A stretch of DNA of 64,000 nucleotides, from contig OY282386.1 in the NCBI GenBank assembly GCA_958295945.1, positions 124,001 to 188,000 of the forward strand, written 5' to 3'. The position numbers were made by a program, and so were the translations under genes. This DNA is from Candidatus Poribacteria bacterium (lineage in GTDB: Bacteria; Poribacteria; WGA-4E; WGA-3G). Below, in pieces: positions 37,569-44,883 of this stretch; the first letter of the stretch is position 1, and the number at the start of each line of letters is the position of its first letter. The notes below the pieces were generated by a model. That model was not told where the DNA came from, did not search any database, and saw only the letters and a program-made list of their open reading frames with translations.

Positions 37569-37611
37569 GAGGTGCAATGAATTGCGCAACTACGAACACC
37601 TATTTTGATAA
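37568..37611. repeat. 44-bp dispersed repeat, copy 1
   Basis: Starts AGAGGTGCAATGAATTGCGC and continues to TTTTGATAA. A reversed copy at 59551-59594 differs at two positions. It follows the M20 gene stop directly. No coding content. Confidence 0.7.
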
Positions 37612-37673
37612 TGACAAGTTATCTTTTGAAATTGGTATTATCAGGTGACTGATGGCTGAAAATCAAATGCGAA

Positions 37674-38117
37674 TTACGGCCGCTCAGGAAGTTCTTCAAA
37701 AAACACCTCATCTGGTTTCACCCATTCGGCATCGCCATCCTCCCATACCTCGCGTTTCCAGATAGGTACAATCTGTTTCAGACGGTTCATCGCATACTGA
37801 CATGCTTCAAACCCATCCTTACGATGTGGAGATGCAACGGCTACAGCCACACTCACTTCGCCTATTTCTAACTTACCGATGCGATGTATCATAGCAACTC
37901 GATGTACACCCCATTTATCCGCAATCTCATCAGCAATTTCCGCCATCTTCTTTTCTGCCATCGGCGGATATGCCTCATATTCAAGGTGTTTTGTCGGTCT
38001 GCCATCTGTGTTATTCCGAACAGTGCCAAAAAACAGAACAACTGCCCCAGCATCTGGTGCTTCCACAGCTTCCCGCACCTCTGCACCAGTAATAACATCA
38101 GCAGTAATCTTGAACAT
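37674..38117 (-). CDS. moaE: Molybdopterin synthase catalytic subunit
   Basis: MoaE inserts sulfur from the MoaD thiocarboxylate into precursor Z to form molybdopterin. Seen: VVLFFGTVRNNTDGR, LEYEAYPPMAEKKM, RIGKLEIGEVSVAVAVASPHR, and MNRLKQIVPIWKRE with the catalytic Lys. Length 147 is normal. It overlaps moaD by 20 bases, and the GGGGGAAGAG before its ATG lies within the moaD coding end. Supplies cofactor for the sulfite-oxidase-like enzyme and the aldehyde oxidase in this window. Confidence 0.95.
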   Translation of the reverse strand: MFKITADVITGAEVREAVEAPDAGAVVLFFGTVRNNTDGRPTKHLEYEAYPPMAEKKMAEIADEIADKWGVHRVAMIHRIGKLEIGEVSVAVAVASPHRKDGFEACQYAMNRLKQIVPIWKREVWEDGDAEWVKPDEVFFEELPERP

Positions 38118-38364
38118 CTCTTCCCCCTGTCACAGGTGGTATCAACGCCACTTCATCGCCATCTGCAAGTTCTGTGTTCTCGGTAGCATATTCCCAATTA
38201 ACAGCCATCTGCATCACTTCGTAGAACTCCGCAATTTCTGGCCATTCTTCTTCAAGTTGCTTTAATATCGTATTGACAGTGGATCCTTCAGGAAGTTGCA
38301 TCTCTTCTTCGGATCTATTCAACATCTCGTGGCATACGGCAAAGTATTTGACTGTAACCTTCAT
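38098..38364 (-). CDS. moaD: Molybdopterin synthase sulfur carrier subunit with a C-terminal extension
   Basis: A ubiquitin-fold sulfur carrier: VKYFAVCHEMLN at the start and LADGDEVALIPPVTGG near the end. In MoaD the GG must be at the C-terminus for thiocarboxylation. Here GG is at residues 80-81 and is followed by RDVQDYC (seven residues) before the stop inside moaE. No frame alternative gives a GG stop. It would need cleavage, or translation could end earlier by an unseen mechanism. AAGGAG precedes the ATG. Precedes moaE in a two-gene operon. Confidence 0.88.
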   Translation of the reverse strand: MKVTVKYFAVCHEMLNRSEEEMQLPEGSTVNTILKQLEEEWPEIAEFYEVMQMAVNWEYATENTELADGDEVALIPPVTGGRDVQDYC

Positions 38365-38512
38365 TCGAACTCCTTCTCTTCTCTATTTTCAGTAGTATCT
38401 ACTTAATATGAGTATATCATAACAGACAAAGCGTGTCAATTTCGGATTGTATTCTCATCATTTTTCTGATAAAATAGATATAGAAATAAACTACAATGAC
38501 ATACGTTAAAAC

Positions 38513-38872
38513 ATGGACAAGATCATCATAAAAGGTATTAGATTTCATGGACATCACGGTGTTCCTGAAGCAGAACGTCAAGTCGGTGGACATTACGAAG
38601 TTGATGTCACGCTGAGTTGTCCGCTGATAGATGCAGGCAAGTCCGACACACTTGAAGACACAATTGACTATGCAAGTGTTGTTGATCTCATCATTGATAT
38701 TGGCACACAAAGGTCGTTTCAACTGATAGAAGCATTAGCAGAGACAATAGCAACAGAGATTCTACAGCAGTATCCAATAGATTCAGTCCATCTTAAAGTC
38801 AAGAAACTCAATCCTCCAATAGAACAACCCATCACCTACTTTGCAGTAGAAATCTGTCGTCCAAAGGAGTGA
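38513..38872 (+). CDS. folB: Dihydroneopterin aldolase
   Basis: Cleaves dihydroneopterin to hydroxymethyldihydropterin in folate synthesis. The 119-residue protein has IIIKGIRFHGHHGVPEAER, the typical start with the GHHG segment, and DTIDYASVVDLI and FQLIEALAETIA with the conserved Glu. C-terminal VKKLNPPIE is the common end. No further folate genes are nearby. Its stop is followed almost immediately by the next start. Confidence 0.93.
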   Translation: MDKIIIKGIRFHGHHGVPEAERQVGGHYEVDVTLSCPLIDAGKSDTLEDTIDYASVVDLIIDIGTQRSFQLIEALAETIATEILQQYPIDSVHLKVKKLNPPIEQPITYFAVEICRPKE

Positions 38873-38874
38873 AC

Positions 38875-40077
38875 ATGCGTTTTTGTAGCAGAATATGCAT
38901 CGTTATTTTTTTGCTATGTCTAACAAATACTGTTTCTTACGCAGGTGGCAAAAAAACACAACTTTTTGCTGATCTGTCAACAGGTCTCAACATCTACCGC
39001 TACGACTGGGATAAGGAAACCTGCGTCCTATATGTTGCTGAGATTTCTCGGAAAGAACCGACACTACATTTTGAGGTAGGACTCGCAAATTCACAAGTTC
39101 TTGGCAAAGAGACTGTCCGTTCCATTGCCCAACGTCACACACAAAAGGGTGACCGACATGTTGTCGTCGCAGTAAACGGAGGTTTCGGTGTACTCGGTGA
39201 TATGCGAGGTTACGGTGGTGTATTAGAAAGTCTGCATATACAAGATGGTGAACTGATCACTCAACCAACAGACACAGATGCATGCTTCGGAGTAACTGAT
39301 AACGGTGCTTTCCTTAGCACTCCCGTGCAAATGAAAGCAACCATACAAATTGGATCACATTCATTAGACATCGGTTGTATAAATCAGCGAAGACTTGATG
39401 GATGTAAGGTAATACTCTATACGCCACGACTTGGGGACTCTACTCACACCAACCGCCGCAGAGGAAAGGAAATAATACTTAGCGGACTCTCGCTTCCATT
39501 GACACCAAACTATACGCATTCCTATAGTGTTAAAACAGTTTCCAACGATGGGAACACTAAAATACATAAAGATAGTGCTATTCTTTGGATAAGTTCACAA
39601 GTGAAAGACCCATCGGTTTCTCTGTTCAAAGCGGGAGCAAAGGGTAAAATCAATGTCTCACTCACACCCCCTGAATGGAATAAGGTAAAACATGCAATTG
39701 GTGGAAGATTACGCCTGCTCAAAAATGGAAAGATAAACCAGATGCTTGTGGAAATGCACAATAAAGAGAAAAAGCATGTCCCCGGCAAGCGAAATCAAGT
39801 GCTCAATCTTAGTCATGAACCCAGAACGGCACTCGCTTATAATACCGATACACTTTTTTTAGTTGTCGCTGATGGTCGGCAACCAAAGTATAGTACAGGA
39901 TTGACTCTCTATGAACTCGCTGACATTCTTATAGAACTGGGAGCGTCTGAAGCGATCAATCTTGATGGGGGTTCTTCAAGCACTTTTGTGGTCAATGATG
40001 AAGTTATCAATAAGCCTTCAGGGAACAGGGAACGGGAAGTACTCAATGCAGTGTTAATTACAAAGGATGTAGAATAA
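38875..40077 (+). CDS. Exported phosphodiester glycosidase (NAGPA-like) protein
   Basis: About 400 residues. The ATG at 38875 is chosen because AAAGGAGTGAAC precedes it; a GTG two codons earlier overlaps the folB stop. Signal peptide about 1-22. Family signatures: VVVAVNGGFG, GYGGVLESLHIQDG, PRTALAYNTD, FLVVADGRQP and the C-terminal INLDGGSSSTFVVND. The NAGPA fold covers the mammalian GlcNAc-1-phosphodiester uncovering enzyme and many bacterial exported proteins, which act on sugar phosphodiesters or exopolysaccharide. Substrate unknown. Confidence 0.88.
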   Translation: MRFCSRICIVIFLLCLTNTVSYAGGKKTQLFADLSTGLNIYRYDWDKETCVLYVAEISRKEPTLHFEVGLANSQVLGKETVRSIAQRHTQKGDRHVVVAVNGGFGVLGDMRGYGGVLESLHIQDGELITQPTDTDACFGVTDNGAFLSTPVQMKATIQIGSHSLDIGCINQRRLDGCKVILYTPRLGDSTHTNRRRGKEIILSGLSLPLTPNYTHSYSVKTVSNDGNTKIHKDSAILWISSQVKDPSVSLFKAGAKGKINVSLTPPEWNKVKHAIGGRLRLLKNGKINQMLVEMHNKEKKHVPGKRNQVLNLSHEPRTALAYNTDTLFLVVADGRQPKYSTGLTLYELADILIELGASEAINLDGGSSSTFVVNDEVINKPSGNREREVLNAVLITKDVE

Positions 40078-40097
40078 TCTTATTATGGAGGTGCAAC

Positions 40098-41138
40098 GTG
40101 AAGACTTATATATCATTACTATGTATTCTGTTTCTATTCTGTTTCGTATCGTCAAGCCAGCAAGCTGAGAAAACACCGCAATTATTGAAAGTTATCCCAC
40201 TTTCACAAACAGCAATTCAACTCCAATATGATGGTGAGTTGCAGCAGGAAACTACTGAAGATACCTCAATATATCAGATAACACCAGATGTCAAAATCGA
40301 TTTCGCTCTACTTGATGATAGGTTGAACCGTATCATGCTCTTCACTTCTCCATTAGAGATAGGTAAAACATATCAACTCTCTATAAATAATTCACAGACA
40401 GCAATTGAATTGACATTACCAGAGGAAAACGAAATCACCTTCGGTAGTGGTAACGCAGTTACATTTTCTGGGGGCCTACAAGATACCACTCTCATCGTCA
40501 ATAAAGATCGCAAAACGAGAAACAACAATTCTGGTGCGGAACCCACACTTCTCTGCAATCCAACTGGTACAGTCTGCTTCGTTGCTTTTGATCTCTTTGA
40601 TGCATTTGAAGATATGAATATCAGAGAACCGAAACAGGTTTTGGATGTAACATTTAGTCTCCATGTTGAAAAATCTGAGGTTGATACTGCTCAGACAGTA
40701 ATACTGCGACGGGTTTTGTTGCCTTGGAAAGAAGGCAGAGGAAAATCTGAACGCGCAAAAGAGGACGAACTTACATACAACAGTCCATTACATCGCAACA
40801 TGCCGTGGAATAAACCTCCGGCACAAGCGATGTTAGCAGGAATTGATGGAGACACCGAGAGTGATTACAACGGATCTGAGGATGTTGCACATCGTATTGA
40901 TGGATCTTATGAAATTCAAGAGACAGGAAAACGTTATACCTTCAAGAGCGAATTAATCACAGATGCTGTCCAATTCTGGGTCAAGAATCCTGATTACAAC
41001 TACGGTTATCTATTCGCTTTGCGTGATGGAAGTGCTCCCATCACTTTCTCTTCAAAAGAAGCAGACGATGAAAGCCTTCGTCCAACATTAACTATTCGTT
41101 ATCAGACAAAATCTGATGATATCATCCCTGTTCGCTAA
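40098..41138 (+). CDS. Secreted DNRLRE-like domain protein
   Basis: Starts at GTG, nine bases after a GGAGGTG ribosome site. Signal peptide about 1-22 (ISLLCILFLFCFVSSSQQA). Residues about 25-115 resemble a bacterial Ig-like fold. From about 125 the pattern fits a DNRLRE jelly-roll: DTTLIVNKDRK, LLCNPTGTVCFVAFDLF, VILRRVLLPWKEG, VQFWVKNPDYNYGYL and the end SLRPTLTIRYQ. Such domains are extracellular and may bind carbohydrate. No TWG motif at the end. Confidence 0.75.
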   Translation: MKTYISLLCILFLFCFVSSSQQAEKTPQLLKVIPLSQTAIQLQYDGELQQETTEDTSIYQITPDVKIDFALLDDRLNRIMLFTSPLEIGKTYQLSINNSQTAIELTLPEENEITFGSGNAVTFSGGLQDTTLIVNKDRKTRNNNSGAEPTLLCNPTGTVCFVAFDLFDAFEDMNIREPKQVLDVTFSLHVEKSEVDTAQTVILRRVLLPWKEGRGKSERAKEDELTYNSPLHRNMPWNKPPAQAMLAGIDGDTESDYNGSEDVAHRIDGSYEIQETGKRYTFKSELITDAVQFWVKNPDYNYGYLFALRDGSAPITFSSKEADDESLRPTLTIRYQTKSDDIIPVR

Positions 41139-41169
41139 CTGTTCTTTTCACAAACTGCAAATCAACAAT

Positions 41170-41199
41170 TTGACACCATCTATTTATATATGTTATAAT
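41170..41199 (+). promoter_or_regulatory. Consensus promoter close to the Rpn-like gene start
   Basis: A perfect TTGACA (41170-41175) and perfect TATAAT (41194-41199), 18-bp spacing. The predicted start (about 41206) leaves only about nine bases before the ATG at 41215, with AGGT in that stretch, so the mRNA would be nearly leaderless. Confidence 0.7.
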
Positions 41200-41214
41200 T
41201 TCCAATAGGTATAT

Positions 41215-42126
41215 ATGGCAATATTCGATACAGTTACAAAAACACAAGTACAGACACATCCGATTGATTTCGTCAACTGTTGCTTTGGCTTTAAACAAAA
41301 CGATGTCGTATTTCTTGAACACATCACACCAGAGCAACCTAATATTGAAATGCACCAAGTCGACAGTGTTATGAAAGTAATGCTAAACGGTGAAGAGGTG
41401 CTCGTACATTTTGAGTTTCAAACCAATGACAGTTATGACCCAGATATGGATATTCGGATGGCAGGGTACATCATTCGTCTGATTGAAACCTATCGAATGC
41501 CTGTTTATTCCAACGTCATTTACCTTCGTCCAGATGCAGGTAAAAATGATCGTGGGTATTATGAACAAAATATTAGAGGACATCGTATTTTTGTTGAATA
41601 TCAGGTTCTAATACTCATTGAAATGGATGGACAACAGATTCTTGATTCAAAACACGTAGGTTTAATCCCATTCACACCACTGATGACCCCTCCTAATGAT
41701 GTCGACGAAGTGGAGTGGTTACGACGATGTGTACAAGTCGCTGATAGCATTGATGTTCCAAACAAACCCGCATATTTCGCAGGATTAGCTGTTATAGGAA
41801 ACTTGAAATATGATCATCAAACAATTATTGATATAATTTCGGAGGAAACAGTGCAAGAATCCCCTCTCGTTCAATACCTAACAGAAAAAGCTACGATAGA
41901 AGGTATACAGCAAGGTATACAGCAAGGTGAAAAGTCACGTGCACTTGAAGATATTCTTGAAGTCTTGGGAGTACGTTTGCAACCAGACGCAGCCAATGCC
42001 TTCAGACCTGAACTTGTTGAAATTGATGATCTTCAACATCTCAAGGTATTGCTTCGTGCCGCAAGTCTTGCTGATACTCCAGAAGATTTCCAAAAGGCTT
42101 TGGACTCAAATGGAATCGAACAATAA
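41215..42126 (+). CDS. Rpn-like PD-(D/E)XK nuclease/transposase-related protein
   Basis: A 303-residue protein resembling the Rpn/DUF4351-type recombination-promoting nuclease families. EVLVHFEFQTN (about residues 60-70) fits the E-x-Q/K part of a PD-(D/E)XK site; an upstream Asp is present in MHQVDSVMKV. AGYIIRLIETYRMPVYSNVIYLRP is typical of the family. The C-terminus has a short repeat GIQQGIQQG and a helical tail, as in many Rpn proteins. Driven by its own strong promoter. Many genomes carry multiple copies; only one is seen here. Confidence 0.75.
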   Translation: MAIFDTVTKTQVQTHPIDFVNCCFGFKQNDVVFLEHITPEQPNIEMHQVDSVMKVMLNGEEVLVHFEFQTNDSYDPDMDIRMAGYIIRLIETYRMPVYSNVIYLRPDAGKNDRGYYEQNIRGHRIFVEYQVLILIEMDGQQILDSKHVGLIPFTPLMTPPNDVDEVEWLRRCVQVADSIDVPNKPAYFAGLAVIGNLKYDHQTIIDIISEETVQESPLVQYLTEKATIEGIQQGIQQGEKSRALEDILEVLGVRLQPDAANAFRPELVEIDDLQHLKVLLRAASLADTPEDFQKALDSNGIEQ

Positions 42127-42147
42127 AAGACACTTGGCTTAGACAGT

Positions 42148-43434
42148 TTAGATATATTGTCGCAAATGTCTTAGTGTCCGTTCCACCGCGCCGAGATTGT
42201 CCTCTATCAGTTGCCTACCAATCTTCCCAATAATAATTCGCTCCTCTTTATTATCCAACCAATCAAAAATAACTGATGCCATCTGTTGAGGTGTATGCAC
42301 TACCTTGGCAGCTCCCTTCTCCAATAATTGAGAAGCTTCATAAGCATTCTGTATTGTCGGACCAACAATTATCGGTTTACCCATTGCTGCAGGTTCCATC
42401 ACATTATGCACACTTCCATGAAAACTCCCACCCACAAATGCAACATCTGCTAACTGATATAACTTTGCTAAAATCCCTACAGTATCAACGATAAGGACAT
42501 CTATGTCACTGAAATCAGTTTCACCGCTGAGTTCTGAATAACATAAGTACGAAATTTTTCGTTTATCCAATTCAACCTGAATTTCAGCAACCCGGGCAGA
42601 AGTAGGTTCATGTGGCACTAAAATCAGATGTGGAGTTGGTTCAGGTCTGGTATCCCTCAAAATTTGATACGCTACAAAAGTCACCTTTTCATCATCTGCA
42701 TAAGTGCTACCCGCAATGAAAATAGGTCGTTGAAAAGTCGTCTGTCCAGGAAAAAACTCAGTGTCAGGTTCAACTGAAATTGCACGTTGATAAACCTGTT
42801 CATATCGTGTATCACCTGTAACAACAACCTGATTATCTGAAATACAGAGTTGTCTAAATCGTGTTGCATCCTCCTCAGAAAGAACACAATGTAATGTAAT
42901 AAACCGATGCACACTCCTAAAAAACGACTTACCGATTTTTCCAAGTCGTTTTGAACTCGGGTGGATAGTTCCCGCAATAACAACAACTGGAATCTCGTTT
43001 TTTGCCAGCTTCCAAACAAGGTTGGGCCATATATCGTATCTGGAAAAGATTAGACACGTAGGATTAATCAGTCTAATCAATCGTTTCGCATTATGAGAGG
43101 TATCAAAGGGAAGAAAAACGGATGCATCAGCATATAGATAGGATTCTACATTTGGTGTAACCGAAGGAGAGAAGAAGGTTAATACAATACGGGTTTCTGA
43201 ATAAATCGCTTCAATCAGCGGTTTTGCTTGCTCAAATTCTCCCACAGAAGTAAAGTGAAACCAGGCTGTTTTCTCTAAATTCCGTGCATCCTTGAGTTGA
43301 CGTTTCAATTTCTCAAATATCTGTCGATGTCCGACAATCCCCTCACGAATTTTGCGATTAAACATACCGGCAACATAGAAACTGATGAACATTACAGGTA
43401 GCGCGAAGACATTGTAAATAAATCGCCAAAACAT
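42148..43434 (-). CDS. waaA: 3-deoxy-D-manno-octulosonic acid (Kdo) transferase
   Basis: WaaA adds Kdo to lipid A, showing the host makes lipopolysaccharide-type outer membranes. The ATG at 43434 (AGGACATC before it) gives 428 residues beginning FWRFIYNVFALPVMFISF, the usual membrane anchor; a longer frame to 43503 is less typical. Catalytic Glu is in WFHFTSVGEFEQAKP. Other blocks: FLPFDTSHNAKRLI, IFSRYDIWPNLVW, GTIHPSSKR, VTGDTRYE, VPHEPTSARV and AFVGGSFHGSVHNVMEPA. The convergent neighbour is the Rpn-like gene. Confidence 0.94.
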   Translation of the reverse strand: MFWRFIYNVFALPVMFISFYVAGMFNRKIREGIVGHRQIFEKLKRQLKDARNLEKTAWFHFTSVGEFEQAKPLIEAIYSETRIVLTFFSPSVTPNVESYLYADASVFLPFDTSHNAKRLIRLINPTCLIFSRYDIWPNLVWKLAKNEIPVVVIAGTIHPSSKRLGKIGKSFFRSVHRFITLHCVLSEEDATRFRQLCISDNQVVVTGDTRYEQVYQRAISVEPDTEFFPGQTTFQRPIFIAGSTYADDEKVTFVAYQILRDTRPEPTPHLILVPHEPTSARVAEIQVELDKRKISYLCYSELSGETDFSDIDVLIVDTVGILAKLYQLADVAFVGGSFHGSVHNVMEPAAMGKPIIVGPTIQNAYEASQLLEKGAAKVVHTPQQMASVIFDWLDNKEERIIIGKIGRQLIEDNLGAVERTLRHLRQYI

Positions 43435-43541
43435 GATGTCCTGATATAGAATAGAACTGGAGACGAGGATCACACAAATATATATAGAAGCGCGCCGAAG
43501 CAAGGATGCCCCGGCTCTCCAACTTCTAAATACAGATCGTG

Positions 43542-43868
43542 TTATAGAGCATCCAAGATCTTTTTCTTCAGTGCTTCTTTATTCATAGCACCGACAATTT
43601 GACCCGCTACTTCCCCATCTTTGAAAACGAGCAATGTCGGAATACTACGCACACTATATTTCATTGCTGTTTGACGGTTGTCATCTACGTTGACCTTTCC
43701 AACCTTGAATGTATCCGCATTTTCTGCGGCAAGCTCATCCAAAATAGGTGCAATCATTTTGCACGGACCACACCATTCTGCCCAAAAGTCAACAACGACA
43801 GGCGTATCGGATGCAATTACCGTTCCTTCAAATGTGTCGTCGGTGATTTCAAAAGTATTCTCAGCCAT
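43542..43868 (-). CDS. trxA: Thioredoxin
   Basis: A 108-residue thioredoxin with active site WCGPC (residues 32-36), the cis-Pro in RSIPTLLVF, and the conserved VVVDFWAEW. The second of two adjacent ATGs is chosen because AAGGAG is better spaced to it. General disulfide reductant in the cytoplasm. It lies upstream of waaA on the same strand with a gap of about 107 bp. Confidence 0.95.
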   Translation of the reverse strand: MAENTFEITDDTFEGTVIASDTPVVVDFWAEWCGPCKMIAPILDELAAENADTFKVGKVNVDDNRQTAMKYSVRSIPTLLVFKDGEVAGQIVGAMNKEALKKKILDAL

Positions 43869-44065
43869 CATGACTCCTTATGAAAATAAAAATTAGGTAT
43901 ATTACCCACCACGGTTATCAATCTTTGTGGTAATCTTGCTTTATTTATGAGAAATCCATCATTTTTGATTAATTGGATTGATAGATATTCTCTCTTTGAT
44001 GAAATGCATAAATATGTTACCTTAATCTGAAATTAAATTCCACCCAATTATCAACAAATTTTTAG

Positions 44066-44094
44066 TTGCCAAAAAAAGTATTACGTGATATATT
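44066..44094 (+). promoter_or_regulatory. Promoter of the aldehyde-oxidase-like operon
   Basis: TTGCCA (44066-44071) and TATATT (44089-44094) with 17-bp spacing, 81 bp before the first gene. The remainder of the 300-bp gap (43869-44174) is AT-rich and shows nothing else. Confidence 0.5.
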
Positions 44095-44174
44095 CTTCTC
44101 AACCTGATAGAACAAAAAAGTTACCTTAGGCATTATAGATTTAATCGGATTTTCTAAGGCAAAGGAGGGAAGGT

Positions 44175-44816
44175 ATGTCAGAGAAAGATAAAGAGCAGAA
44201 ACAAGGTAAGAATATTTCTCGACGGAGTTTTATTAAAGGCGTAGGAACAGGCACCGTCGCAGCAACCGTTGCACCCGCCATATTGGTCGGTGATGAGAAA
44301 GCAGCTGAAGCACAAACTGACGAAGCTGTTGCATCAGCAAAGATTCAGTTGAATATCAATGAAGAGGTCACCGAAATTGAAGTTGAAGCACGCACCACTT
44401 TATTATCTGTACTGCGCGATGGCATTGATACAACCGGAAATAACGTTGATCTCACAGGGGCAAAACTCATTTGTGACAAAGGTGAATGTGGTGGATGCAC
44501 CGTCCTCGTTGATGGCAAACCTGTATACGCCTGTATGATGCTGGCAATGGACGCACAGGGAAAACAGATTACCACCGTGGAAGGAATCGCAAACGGAGAT
44601 GACTTACATCCAGTGCAGGAAGCATTCATCAAGCACGATGCACTAATGTGCGGATTCTGCACACCCGGTTTTGTCGTTTCATCCGTAGCACTCTTGAACG
44701 AAAACAACAAACCTACGATCGCAGAGATCAAGGAAGGCTTATCGGGCAACACTTGTCGTTGCGGCACTTACCCGTTTATATTTGACGCTGTTGAAACTGC
44801 ATCTCAAGAAATGTAG
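44175..44816 (+). CDS. Periplasmic aldehyde oxidoreductase, [2Fe-2S] subunit (PaoA/YagT-like)
   Basis: A 213-residue small subunit of the xanthine dehydrogenase family. The Tat leader SRRSFIKGVGTGTVAAT implies export of a folded complex. Two [2Fe-2S] sites are seen: CDKGECGGCTVLVDGKPVYAC (plant-ferredoxin type, about 95-115) and CGFCTPGF with NTCRCGTYP (about 158-200). AAGGAGGGAAGGT lies before the ATG. Resembles E. coli PaoA (229 residues). First gene of the operon, followed by the Moco and FAD subunits. Confidence 0.93.
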   Translation: MSEKDKEQKQGKNISRRSFIKGVGTGTVAATVAPAILVGDEKAAEAQTDEAVASAKIQLNINEEVTEIEVEARTTLLSVLRDGIDTTGNNVDLTGAKLICDKGECGGCTVLVDGKPVYACMMLAMDAQGKQITTVEGIANGDDLHPVQEAFIKHDALMCGFCTPGFVVSSVALLNENNKPTIAEIKEGLSGNTCRCGTYPFIFDAVETASQEM

Positions 44817-44883
44817 TGATAACTTACATATTATCTTAAAGTAGTCAATGTAAACGCGTTATCTATTGAGAAGGAGAAACAAT

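Noticed and set aside
37879-38265. 128-residue plus-strand frame opposite moaE and moaD
   Set aside because: It is antisense to two clearly recognisable genes with conserved motifs and has no ribosome site or family resemblance.
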